Positions 41,425-50,900 of a stretch of DNA of 64,000 nucleotides are shown one piece after another. The notes below the pieces were generated by a model that was given only the letters and a program-made list of their open reading frames with translations, had not been told where the DNA came from and did no database searches. The stretch covers positions 2,065,631-2,129,630 of the forward strand of contig NZ_JACHEU010000001.1 of the NCBI RefSeq assembly GCF_014201615.1, read 5' to 3'. A program made the translations under genes and the position numbers. The stretch comes from Aquamicrobium lusatiense (GTDB lineage: Bacteria; Pseudomonadota; Alphaproteobacteria; Rhizobiales; Rhizobiaceae). How positions within the stretch are numbered: position 1 is the first letter of the stretch; the number at the start of each line of letters is the position of its first letter.

Positions 41425-41654
41425 GCCTACCAAGCTTGTCGGGGCCTCAGGGCTTGCAGGGAGCCATATGGCTCCCGGCTGCGGCCACAGTCACGTCCGG
41501 CGAGGTCCTGCGGCTCACTGGATGGAGCCGCCAGCGGCTCCATAATTACCGCAGCCGGTATGATTTTCCGGCATCTGGCCAGCAGCGGCGAATGCGGACC
41601 CGCGACGTAGCTGCATGGCTCGTTAAGCATGGTGTGACAGTGGAATGGCTATGA
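41421..41654 (+). CDS. Small MerR/AlpA-like HTH protein
   Basis: A 77-residue protein with a winged-helix pattern (TSGEVLRLTGWSRQRLHNYRSRYDFPASGQQRRMRTRDVAAWLVKHG). It is like excisionase or small terminase-associated HTH proteins. Its ATG overlaps the previous stop (ATGA) and its stop overlaps the next start. Confidence 0.65.
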   Translation: MSLPSLSGPQGLQGAIWLPAAATVTSGEVLRLTGWSRQRLHNYRSRYDFPASGQQRRMRTRDVAAWLVKHGVTVEWL

Positions 41655-42076
41655 CCGATAATCCCGCTTCATCTAGCGCAACCGTCCATCAGTTGCAGCG
41701 GCTGCCGAACGGGCAATTTGCGCCGGGTTCGGGCGGGCGTGTTCCGGGCAGCAAAAATCTCGTATCTAATGCGGCTTTGGCCGCCGTCCGGGACATGAAG
41801 GACGCCGCAATCCAGCAATTGCGTGAAAAGCTGATTGCTGGCGACTGGCAAGCGGTTCTGTTCGTGCTGGAGCGCTGTTTGCCAAAAGGCCGTCCGATTG
41901 AACTGGACGCGGCGACACCATCGGCAATCACGGGCGCGCTGATTAACGGCACGATCACGAGCGAGGAAGCGAAAAACGTCGCCACGGTGCTCGAAAAGGT
42001 CGCGTCAATCGAGCAGGTCACAGAGCTTCGTGAACGGCTGGAAGCTCTCGAAAGGCTTCAAAATGCAGCGCGGTAG
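41651..42076 (+). CDS. DUF5681-type protein
   Basis: A 141-residue protein with the DUF5681 N-terminal signature LPNGQFAPGSGGRVPGSKNL, often found in phage and satellite proteins next to packaging genes. A helical region and a C-terminal coiled coil (VASIEQVTELRERLEALERLQ) follow. It may act like a small terminase subunit, which is inference from family context. Its start overlaps the previous gene by 4 bp. Confidence 0.7.
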   Translation: MTDNPASSSATVHQLQRLPNGQFAPGSGGRVPGSKNLVSNAALAAVRDMKDAAIQQLREKLIAGDWQAVLFVLERCLPKGRPIELDAATPSAITGALINGTITSEEAKNVATVLEKVASIEQVTELRERLEALERLQNAAR

Positions 42077-42380
42077 AAGCTTGTTGGTTCGGCTGGAAGC
42101 GCTCGAAAGCAAGATGGTCAGTCCACTTCAGCGCAGGTTGGACGCTCTGCCGTCAGCGGATCGCGCGGCATATGACACATGGAAGCATGCACGGGTTGCG
42201 TGGTGCCGCCAGTTCACCGGGTCAGAGCTATATACCGCGATAATCGACGGCGACACGGGCCCAAAACTGCCCCGGCATGTTGAGCGCCAACTATTCCCCC
42301 AACTGCCGCAAATCTTGACAACCGATAGTGAAGCGGAGGCCGCAGAGAAGTGGCGGCAGATAATGGAGAACATACGATGA
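42063..42380 (+). CDS. Hypothetical protein of the satellite element
   Basis: A 105-residue soluble protein, starting MQRGRSLLVRLEALESKM, that overlaps the DUF5681 gene by 14 bp. No known domain is recognised. Its place in the run of overlapping genes supports expression. Confidence 0.6.
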   Translation: MQRGRSLLVRLEALESKMVSPLQRRLDALPSADRAAYDTWKHARVAWCRQFTGSELYTAIIDGDTGPKLPRHVERQLFPQLPQILTTDSEAEAAEKWRQIMENIR

Positions 42381-42865
42381 TCGATCTGAACGATAAGGAC
42401 ATTTACTACATCAAGGGGAAGAAATTCGGGCTTGTCATTGATGGAAACGCGCAAACAATTCTCGCTGTCATCAAAGGCCGAGCAGACAAGCATTTCTCCG
42501 ATGTTCGCATTGTCGAAGAATTGCGGCTCGCAGACCATTCCAAGCGAACACACTTCGACAGGCAAAAAGCCATCCTGTTTGTGGACGGGCTGGCGCTGAT
42601 AGATTTGCTGGTGTGGGCTGTAGAACAGCGCGATTGGAAAGACGGGAGGCAATTCTTCAAGTCGTTTCAGCGTCTGTTCGGCGGCGGCGATGGAATACGT
42701 ATCGATTCCTATCCGACCGCATCTCTTGCTGCGGCGGGTGGCATGGCCGTTCCGGGAGAACTCGACCACATCAAGGCCGAATTCATTCGACAGCACCCCG
42801 ACGCGTTCGCAGCTTTGCAGCATCGTGAACCTAGCGTCCTACTTGAAATCGACGTAAGCGACTGA
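42377..42865 (+). CDS. Hypothetical protein of the satellite element
   Basis: A 162-residue soluble protein (MIDLNDKDIYYIKGKKFGLV...) with its ATG overlapping the previous stop (ATGA). No domain is recognised. It ends the run of overlapping genes and converges with the lipoprotein gene across about 90 bp of very AT-rich DNA. Confidence 0.6.
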   Translation: MIDLNDKDIYYIKGKKFGLVIDGNAQTILAVIKGRADKHFSDVRIVEELRLADHSKRTHFDRQKAILFVDGLALIDLLVWAVEQRDWKDGRQFFKSFQRLFGGGDGIRIDSYPTASLAAAGGMAVPGELDHIKAEFIRQHPDAFAALQHREPSVLLEIDVSD

Positions 42866-42954
42866 TTCTGTCCTGTTACATATTTTTGAAATATAGGAAG
42901 TCGTGTTTCTATGATTTAATAAATTTATTTGGTATTTTTGGAAAAAACATATTA

Positions 42955-43257
42955 TTATTTTATTAATATTGTATTTTTATGCCACATACGTGTTTCGTTG
43001 TTGTATTTAATCTCTATGGCGTAGCGGGATTTTATCATACCACCGAAACCGTTCCGCGCGCGAAAATGACCAACAATTTGATATTTGCATTCGCCCATAT
43101 CCAATGTGGACGGCGGGTCAAATTCTGCGGATGATGGGTCATTCAACTGCTTCTTAACAAATTTTTCGGCCATGATTTCAGCCATGCCTTCGCCGCCACC
43201 GCATTCGCTGCACGCAGTAAGTGCGATTAATGGAATGACTGCAAGAATGTGCTTCAT
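42955..43257 (-). CDS. Small lipoprotein, likely element cargo
   Basis: A 100-residue protein with a lipoprotein signal (MKHILAVIPLIALTAC, lipobox LTAC, Cys16). The mature domain carries FVKKQLNDPSSAEFDPPS and IVGHFRARNGFGGMIKSRYAIEI, a pattern seen in small lipoproteins often carried by prophages and islands. ATG 43257 is preferred over an upstream ATG at 43344. It is AT-richer than its surroundings and oriented against the satellite genes, like a cargo (moron) gene. Function unknown. Confidence 0.72.
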   Translation of the reverse strand: MKHILAVIPLIALTACSECGGGEGMAEIMAEKFVKKQLNDPSSAEFDPPSTLDMGECKYQIVGHFRARNGFGGMIKSRYAIEIKYNNETRMWHKNTILIK

Positions 43258-43856
43258 ATTGATTACCCCCGCGTCGCTATAAGTTCCATAAGCCGTCATA
43301 GATTGCACAATGCCGTCGTCAAGCGCATTTAACGGTGAAGTCATCGGCAGGGAGTGATTAGCTGATAGGTTAGCAGGTAACTAACCGCCCGGTCGCAAAC
43401 ACTTTGAAAATATGGGATTTTTCAGTTGACAGTGGCGGAGGAAGTGTACCAAATACCGAACTCTCTCCACGCGGACTCCATGCAGCAGACCCGCAACAAA
43501 CTGATGTGGCGCACCAATGCAGGGATCACGACGCGTTTCCTGATCCGCGACGCCGATACTCAATTCTAAGCCAAGTTGGATGATATCTGAAATCGGATTG
43601 TGCCCGGGTCATCCAGATCTCGCACAAGGTACCGAACCCCAATTCCCTCTCCAGAATCTTCATCGGCACGGCGCGCGGGATGAAGAGGAGAAGGACCAGA
43701 TTTGACCCAGGCGATCAGAGACCAAATCGAGACATCGCCCAAAAGTCCGATCAGGTGAGGGGTCACATGTGACCAACCGTTGACATGCGGCCCCGTCTAG
43801 GGTCTTTCATGGACATTGCTGGTCAATGATGGCCATGCTCGCGAGGAGCGAGGAAC
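43258..43856 (+). other. Junction region between the satellite and the defence island
   Basis: About 600 bp. It holds GGTTAG/CTAACC repeats near 43365, the 10-bp att-like AGTGGCGGAG at 43431-43440, and a coding-looking tail fragment at 43432-43569 (ending MWRTNAGITTRFLIRDADTQF, TAA) that has no start context and may be a remnant of an interrupted gene. The promoter region of the left defence operon follows. No intact gene is convincing. Confidence 0.5.
43761..43774. promoter_or_regulatory. Perfect 14-bp palindrome before the left defence operon
   Basis: GGTCACATGTGACC, followed 5 bp later by TTGACA (43780-43785) and then by a nested dyad (CATGG/CCATG and CATTG/CAATG, 43808-43837) just before the first gene. 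It is a likely operator for the small HTH protein or a host regulator. Confidence 0.6.
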
Positions 43857-44078
43857 ATGAAGCTTCTCACAGTTCAGGACGTCGCGGACGCGATGAAGGT
43901 CTCCGAGAAAACGGTCCGACGACTGATCAAGCGCGGTGATCTTGCCGCCTACAAAGTGGGCGAGCGCGGTCAACTCCGCGTCAAAGAGTGCGACCTTGAG
44001 GGGTACTTGGAGGCGCAGCGAGTGGAGGTCGGATCGACGGGAGAAGCGAATGCGGAAGGGACGGAATCAGGCGAATGA
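43857..44078 (+). CDS. Small HTH protein, left operon leader
   Basis: A 73-residue HTH_17/excisionase-type protein (LLTVQDVADAMKVSEKTVRRLIKRGDLAAYKVGERGQLRVKECDLEGYL) with an acidic tail. The start is preceded by a strong GAGGA/AGGAA ribosome site. Its stop overlaps the GHKL ATPase start (ATGA). It is probably a regulator of the island. A similar HTH protein leads the opposite operon at 63214. Confidence 0.85.
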   Translation: MKLLTVQDVADAMKVSEKTVRRLIKRGDLAAYKVGERGQLRVKECDLEGYLEAQRVEVGSTGEANAEGTESGE

Positions 44079-45634
44079 ACACCACTAGACAACAGGACTT
44101 CTCGATTGTCGCCGTCGACAAGTTCATCCAGGCGACCCGCGACTCGGGGTACAAGGGAACGTCGAATGCTGTCGCAGAACTTGTCGACAACTCGCTGCAG
44201 GCGGGCGCGACCTCAATCACGGTGTCCCTCACGGTGGATGAGGAAGAGGACGGGCGCTCGATCGTCCTAACCGTTATCGACAACGGATCTGGCATGGACG
44301 CCCAGACCTTGCGGACTGCGCTTCGGTTCGGCGGTAGCACTCGCTTCAACGATCGTGACGGCCTTGGGCGTTACGGCATGGGTCTGCCGAACAGTTCGTT
44401 GAGCCAGGCTAAGCGGGTCACGGTGCATAGTTGGAACTCGAAGCGCGGTCAGGTACTCACTTCCTATCTCGATCTCGAGATGATTGCGGCCGGGAAACTG
44501 ACCGAGGTGCCGCAGCCACGTTGGGTCAAACGACCAGAGTTCGTAAATGGATATGAGTCTGGCACCGCCGTAACTTGGTCGCGCTGCGACCGGCTCGATC
44601 ACAAGCGCATTTCTACGATCACACGGAAACTCTTGGGGGCTCTGGGGCGGCAGTTCCGACACTTCTTGTGGAACGGCGTGTCCATCAAGGTGAACGGCGA
44701 CGCTGTACAGCCCATCGACCCGCTCTTCCTCCACCCTGCCGCGCTGTACAGTGGCGCAACTCAGTTCGCAGAGGACATGGTCTACGAGGTTGCAGCGAAC
44801 CCCGACGACCCCAGCATCACCGGTATCGTGAAGGTACGCTTTTCGGAACTGCCTGTCGACGATTGGTCGAAGTTGAGTAACGAGGAGAAGAGAGCCCGCG
44901 GGATCGCTAAGGGTGCGGGCGTATCAATCGTACGTGCGGGGCGCGAGGTGGATTACGGCTGGTTCTTCCTCGGAGGAAAGCGCCGCGAGAACTACGACGA
45001 CTGGTGGCGCTGCGAGATCAGGTTCGACCCAATCCTAGACGAGGCGTTTGGCATCACCCACACGAAGCAGCAAATCCGGCCACGCCTCCACCTCATCGAG
45101 GCACTGAGCGCAGATTTGGAGGTGATGGCTCGCGCACTCAATAGCCGCGCGAGAAAGGCACACCTAAATGCGAAGGTCGCGGAGCGATTCACTAGGTCTG
45201 AATACCGCGCAAGCGAGAAGGACGAGATGCTGGCGCCGCTGCCACCGAAGCCGCGGCTCCGCGACAAGAGGGTCCTCGACGCACTGGGCAAGAAACTGAC
45301 GTCAACCGAGAGCGCACGCGACAATTGTGGTGGCTCGACTGAATACCGAATCGTCCCTACCGCACTAAACGAGACCGCCTTCTTCAACTATGCGCGCGAC
45401 CAAGGTCGGCTGATCCTCGTGCTAAACCCGGAACACCCATTCTATAAGCTTGTTTACAAGCCTCTGCTTGAATCGGACAGTCCAAGTGACGAGATCGTGC
45501 GATCGCAGATCGACTTACTGCTGCTCGCGGCGGCGCGTGCCGAGGCGCTGCTCGAGAACAAAGAGAGTCTCAAAGTCGCCGAGCAGTTGCGGGCCGATTG
45601 GAGTGACACGCTAGCTACTTTCCTGAACGGTTAG
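44075..45634 (+). CDS. MORC/Hsp90-like GHKL ATPase
   Basis: A 519-residue GHKL ATPase. The N-box is AVAELVDNSLQAGA (Glu35, Asn39), the G1 loop is VIDNGSGMD (69-74), and the lid/G2 is GLGRYGMGLPNSSLSQA (96-111). An S5-like second domain and a C-terminal helical region follow. The wide gap between motifs and the RYGMG form fit MORC-like ATPases rather than MutL or Hsp90. MORC-like ATPases act on DNA by ATP-driven dimer clamping and occur in predicted bacterial conflict systems. It may provide DNA loading or sensing for the helicases in this island. That role is inference. Confidence 0.82.
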   Translation: MNTTRQQDFSIVAVDKFIQATRDSGYKGTSNAVAELVDNSLQAGATSITVSLTVDEEEDGRSIVLTVIDNGSGMDAQTLRTALRFGGSTRFNDRDGLGRYGMGLPNSSLSQAKRVTVHSWNSKRGQVLTSYLDLEMIAAGKLTEVPQPRWVKRPEFVNGYESGTAVTWSRCDRLDHKRISTITRKLLGALGRQFRHFLWNGVSIKVNGDAVQPIDPLFLHPAALYSGATQFAEDMVYEVAANPDDPSITGIVKVRFSELPVDDWSKLSNEEKRARGIAKGAGVSIVRAGREVDYGWFFLGGKRRENYDDWWRCEIRFDPILDEAFGITHTKQQIRPRLHLIEALSADLEVMARALNSRARKAHLNAKVAERFTRSEYRASEKDEMLAPLPPKPRLRDKRVLDALGKKLTSTESARDNCGGSTEYRIVPTALNETAFFNYARDQGRLILVLNPEHPFYKLVYKPLLESDSPSDEIVRSQIDLLLLAAARAEALLENKESLKVAEQLRADWSDTLATFLNG

Positions 45635-45637
45635 AGG

Positions 45638-47689
45638 ATGAGCCGCCAAGCACAAAACAACTGGGTCGTGCTCTCACCACCACTCCCAGAACGCAGCCCC
45701 GCAAAGCAGGCCTTCCGCGCCCATGCGGCAAGTTTGTCAAAACTGCTGAGCGAGGAATGCGACGGCGAGAACTTCGATGAGGCTCTCAAGCGCTTACTGC
45801 GCGTCCACACCGCAGACGAGCACGATGCCGCCTTACGCGCTGCGTTGTGCGTCTTGACCGACCTGGCTCGGCAGCGCTGGTCCATCCGGGTCAACGAGGA
45901 ACGCGGCGTCGAGGTGAAGCGCCCCGCAGAAAATCAACTCGACCCTTTGCGCGAGAAGGCGCGCATCCGAGCCCAGGAACTCATCAAGCGCGATGAGCAA
46001 CTTCGAGAACCCGCGGCGAGGCGGTTCATTAAGGGGATGGAGCAGAAGTCCTTCCACAATGGGAATTTAGTGTCGATTTACTCGGTCATTCGGGACGGGC
46101 GAGAACTCGCGGAGTCGCTCCGCGCCGCGCGCGCACTAAAAGGCGAAGATCGCGTTCGCGCGTTGAGGGAGGTGATCAATCCCTACCTCCAATTCGTCGA
46201 CGGGGCCGAGTACTGCGAGCACACCGGGCTCCGTCTGCAAGACATCTGGCGATACTTCCGCCACACATGGACGAACCAGTACACGGCCACACCTGGGCGC
46301 TCAATGGCCTTCCTAATCCGAGACCGCGCGCGGGAGTACCACCCAGTCATAGGGATCGGGTCTCTCGGGAGCCCAATTGTGCAAATCCGCGAGCGCGATG
46401 CCTGGATAGGCTGGCAACCAGAGGCGTTCTTAGAGTTCGCTAGCGAGTCGCCGTCCGCAGAACTCGGGATTTGGCTCCACAAAACGGTGGAAACAGCTAT
46501 TGGCGAGATCTACCTCGACGACTTTTTTGAGGAAGAACTGCTGTCTCCGCTCGACCTCCGCACTCCGACGCCGGAGGTCCTTCGGGATCTGTCCGCTTTC
46601 GGGGAGAACCAGCGGGAACTCCACCATCGACTTGCCAGTTCGAAGGATCTGAAGCGCTCAACAAAGCGCGACGATACGGGCAGCACTGATGCGCACTGGA
46701 AGGCGCGTGCACGGACACACCTCTACCGCAGCAAACGAGCGCTCTCACTGGTGGACATGCTCCGATCGCGCATGGTTCTTCAGCAGCACCTGTCGTCGCC
46801 GCCAACTAGCGAAGAAGTGCGCGCGCTGCTCAACACGAGCGATGGGCGCAGGATAGTGAAGAACATCCTGCGGAAAGCCAAGGCCGACCGCGTCGGTATC
46901 GCGATGGCGGACATAACGGTTTGCGGCTCGGTAGCCCCATATAACCTGATCCTCGGGGGGAAACTCGTCTCGATGCTCGCAGCCAGCCCGGAGGTCGTGA
47001 CCGCCTACCGCAACAAGTATCTAGCGCAAGAGAGCGAAATCGCTTCCTCGATGGCGGGACGGCCGATTATCCGGCGATCAGAACTCGTGTTCCTAGGGAC
47101 GACTTCGCTCTACGGGATCGGATCCAGCCAATACAACAGGTTGCGGATGCCGGCCGAGCGCATCGGTGGCAAGAAAGGCGAGAAACTCGCGTTTCTTGAA
47201 CTTGGTAAGTCAGACGCCTATGGGACTTCGCAATTTAGTTCGGACACGGTCAGAGCCCTCGTCTCTCTGGTCCAGCAGTCAAGTAACGGCCAACGTGTCA
47301 ACAGCATTTTCGGCGAGGGCGTGAGCCCAAAACTCCGGAAGATCCGAGATGGGCTCGACGCGCTCAAACTTCCGACCGACGTGCTCCTCCAGCACGGACG
47401 GCAGCGCATCGTGTATGGCGTTCCAGTCGTAAGAAACCTTCGCGAGTTCCTCCTCGGAATGGATAATGAGCCTGAGTACTGCTTCGACTTGAACGAACCA
47501 GAACGCAGCACTGGGGAGATTGGCCGCTGGTGGACAGAGCGTTGGTTGAGAAATCGCATCGAATCCGACGACGTCTTGGCGAGGATAGAACAACATACTC
47601 TAGTCCGACCTATCCGCCACGGGGCGCGGGTCGTGCTCCCTAATATCGACGACGGTCAGGCGACCCTTTTTGAAGAGTTCACATACTAG
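45638..47689 (+). CDS. DUF4338 (DruA-like) protein
   Basis: A 683-residue protein. The DUF4338 part has QDIWRYFRHTWTNQYTATPGRSMAFLIRD (near 201-229), HPVIGIGSLGSPI and RERDAWIGWQPEAF (251-264). The C-terminal half is also typical of long DUF4338 proteins: VCGSVAPYNLILGGKLVSMLAASPEVV, TTSLYGIGSSQYNRLRMP, and VNSIFGEGVSPKLRKIRDGLDAL. DUF4338 is the hallmark of DruA in Druantia type I antiphage systems. This version is longer than DruA as I know it. It starts 3 bp after the ATPase stop. Confidence 0.8.
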   Translation: MSRQAQNNWVVLSPPLPERSPAKQAFRAHAASLSKLLSEECDGENFDEALKRLLRVHTADEHDAALRAALCVLTDLARQRWSIRVNEERGVEVKRPAENQLDPLREKARIRAQELIKRDEQLREPAARRFIKGMEQKSFHNGNLVSIYSVIRDGRELAESLRAARALKGEDRVRALREVINPYLQFVDGAEYCEHTGLRLQDIWRYFRHTWTNQYTATPGRSMAFLIRDRAREYHPVIGIGSLGSPIVQIRERDAWIGWQPEAFLEFASESPSAELGIWLHKTVETAIGEIYLDDFFEEELLSPLDLRTPTPEVLRDLSAFGENQRELHHRLASSKDLKRSTKRDDTGSTDAHWKARARTHLYRSKRALSLVDMLRSRMVLQQHLSSPPTSEEVRALLNTSDGRRIVKNILRKAKADRVGIAMADITVCGSVAPYNLILGGKLVSMLAASPEVVTAYRNKYLAQESEIASSMAGRPIIRRSELVFLGTTSLYGIGSSQYNRLRMPAERIGGKKGEKLAFLELGKSDAYGTSQFSSDTVRALVSLVQQSSNGQRVNSIFGEGVSPKLRKIRDGLDALKLPTDVLLQHGRQRIVYGVPVVRNLREFLLGMDNEPEYCFDLNEPERSTGEIGRWWTERWLRNRIESDDVLARIEQHTLVRPIRHGARVVLPNIDDGQATLFEEFTY

Positions 47690-47980
47690 CGCTGAGCAAC
47701 TATGGCCCACGAGGTCCCACAACCAAGCTTTAAGCATTACAGTGCCTTGCGTGCTGCGCCGCTATCGCGTTCCAGAAAAGCATTGTCGGCTGTTCGACCG
47801 CCTATGAAAGCCAGTTCGCCGCCGGAGAGGACGAGATGCTCTTAAAGATTGCGAACGAGGGCAACTGGCGCGCGAGCGAGCGCGTCTCCAGCCACGCTGC
47901 ATCTGCGTCGTGCGACGAATGCCCGAAATTGCTCCGTGCTCACTGCGCTGTTCGGAAAAACCTATCGCGCGGCGGGCCCA
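47690..47980 (+). other. Unresolved interval before the large unknown gene
   Basis: The only gap in the left operon. An ATG at 47702 opens a 49-codon frame. Another frame reads through 47740-47985 with protein-like content (for example FQKSIVGCSTAYESQF and MLLKIANEGNWRASER) without a start. The interval may hold a decayed N-terminus, a frameshift, or simply a leader. The sequence alone does not decide. Confidence 0.4.
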
Positions 47981-50900
47981 ATGCTTGAGACGCACAACAG
48001 ACTCGACGAGAGGTACCGCACGCTCCGGGATTCAAGAACGGGGCCGGTCTTCTTTCTCGAGCACGGGTTAAGTGAAGACGAGGTCACTGACGTCTTCGCG
48101 AACGTTAGCCATGTCTTAAGCACGCACCCGATTGAAAGCGGATGGTGGCGCACCAACTGCCTCCCACTGCTCGTCGCGGCCACAGAGGTCGGGTACCGCT
48201 ATAGAGGGTCAGGGACTGACTTTTGGCCGGTATTTGAGGCCAAACTCGGCCTGCGTATCAGTGCGCCTGATCGACATCACATTCGCGATCTCTTCGCCAG
48301 CGCTGCAAAGACCTACCGAGGTGCGCAGCCGCCAGCTACCCCGTGGGCCGACGCCTTCCGCTTCATCGCCTGGCCAATCACTCACGCGCTTGTGCCTCTT
48401 GAGTTCCATCGTCCGCTCGCGCTCACGCTTGCGAACCTGCGCGTGAACGTCGGCGAACTCGATGACGATGGTCTGCACCGCGCAATCCGAATTGTTGCTT
48501 CCAACTCTTCGGCGCGGTTCGCGACTTTGCTCGAGGACGCAACTCTGGTGGTAGCCGTGACGAGAAGGTTGTTGGGTGACGACAGTGCCGAACTCTGTCC
48601 CCAGACGATGGAGCGTATCGCAACTGACCTCGCCTCCGACCAAATCGCTCGGCGCGCAGTTGCGGTCGCTCGCCGGAGACAACGCACTGTCGCGCAGCGA
48701 AAGACACCTGCCGCATCATCGTGGCTGCAACTTCCATCGATCGCAGGTTCGCTCACAATCCGACGCCAAGACAGTTCAATGACGCTCCAGGCCGCCTTTC
48801 CACAAGTGGAAGCGGACCTGCAAGGGAAACTCCGTCGAGCGCTGCGCCGTCGCCGATACGCCGCACGTCTGTGGGGCGTATCAGGGCCGGTTCCCAGTGA
48901 ACAGTTGCTCTCCGGGCTCCCCTTCACGCTCAAGTTAACGTCAGTCCCGTCAGAGGTTGCGGAACTCTTTCCAGACCTCGGCCAGGTAGAAATCGACCAG
49001 GAACTTCGCGACGTACTTGCCACCTTCGAACTGAACATCGCGTGCCCCTTGCTATTCGCCGTTGACTCCGATGAAGAAATTGGACGTCGGGTTCACGGTC
49101 CGAGTATCTCTGGCCACCGCAAGTATTGGCTCCTCTCCCCGTCAGGCGAGGGCCCTTCGGGTTTCGCAGCCCTGAGGGACGTTGGGCCGTACGACTGCTA
49201 TCTGCTAGACCCCGCGGAAGAGATCGCACGGAAGGTTCTGCGCGAACTTGGATTTCATGTGCACTTCGGCATCTCAGTTGAATTTGCAGGCAGACCTCCG
49301 CTTGAACGCGATGCGCCGGTTCCGGTCTTCGTGGTCGGCGACCAACGGACTGTGGTGCCTCGACGTGTTCCGCCAGAGGGCTTGAGTGTCCAGTTGGACG
49401 ACGAACAGGTCCATCTTTCGAGCGACGACGTCGTGACCGTTAGAGTTGAGCGAGGTGACCATACGCTGCGGGTGTCGAACGGTAGTGAGGACCGCGATTA
49501 CACGTTCCGCGGGACGCTAGCGCCTCGATCTGTGCCGCCCACGATCTGCTCAATAGAACCGCGTTTCGGTGACCTGACAGTCCAGGCGTTCTTGCGCGGC
49601 GCGCTCGAATTCGCCGTCGAGAGTTTTGCCCCGCTCGACGGCCTGGAACTTACAGTTGAGATCGATGCCAGCGGTCGAAGGCTCTTTGCCACCGCCCCGC
49701 TCGGCCCTCTCCCCTGCTCGGTTTCCTCGGAGCAGGAGCCCTTCGCGACGCTACTTGATGACGAGACTCGTGGGCTACTGGCGCGGTCTCCCTCGCTCAA
49801 ACTGCGGCTCAGCGTGGGGAACCTATGCTCACACTATATGATGTTGGAGCAGCGCGTGCGGCCCTGTTGGTGGCAGCGAACTGACGACGGTACGATTGCC
49901 CTCACAAGCGAAGTCGGGATGCTCCCCTTCGGCTGGGTGCTGGCGACCACTCCAGCGGCTCCGCCAGCGCCGGAACTCGACGACTCGCACGAAGAGGCGC
50001 GACTGCTCGCACCGATCGGGCTTGACGTCTCGGAGCACGGCGGGGTCGCCGAGTTCACCACGCTCTGCATCGCTCCCTCGCATGCGCGACTAGGGTTACC
50101 CGCTATCAAGAAGCCGATCCTCACCAGACGCCGTTACGCTGGAAATGGCGCGCTCGGCCTCGAGGACATGGTCGAGAGTTACCTAAGATGGTCCCTCGCC
50201 GAAAGTACTACGTTCATCGCCGAGATATGGCGCCGGCAGATCGCCGCGGTACTGGACGGATGGCTAACAGAAATCTGCTGCGGCGAGGAGTGGGTGCGTC
50301 GCGAGGCGGCGCTGGGCGATGTGGACCCGTGGGAAGAATTGGCCCGAGACTGCGACGAGACAGGCTTCGGACGTGACTCGTATGTCGAACTCTCGCGCGA
50401 GGACGAGGTTGAGGTGACACGCATCGCCATCCGAGAGATTCGGTCTGAGTTCCCAGACCTCTGGGCGCGCGTCGGCCCGCTTTGCGCCCTGAGCCAGGAA
50501 GACTATGAGGCGCTCGATCTGGCCTGCGCCCGCGCGTATACAGAACTTGCCGATAAGTACCGAAATAAAGGTAAGGAGGACTTCGCCACAGGGATTGCAG
50601 AGGGCGACCCCGGCGCGGCGCCAGACGACTGGGACTCCGTCCTTAGACGCGTAAAGTCTACGGCAGAACTTCAGCCGCTCGCCGAAATGCTTCTCCCATC
50701 CGACACCGCTCATGGGCTCATGACGCTCGAACCGTCCATGATGACGCTAGACGAACTTACCGAGGAACTCACCGCGTGGGCCCGAAGCGCGAGGAGAGCG
50801 CTTTCCGGGAGCGTGCCGCCAAGCGACACCCTCAAGGTAATCCTCGCGCTGTGGGCCGAGCCCGAGGCCGCCGCAAGCCTGGACTGGCGCCGCGCACTTG

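Noticed and set aside
43566..43766. A 66-codon minus-strand frame before the left defence operon
   Set aside because: It overlaps the operator palindrome and promoter region, and has no ribosome site or recognisable domain.
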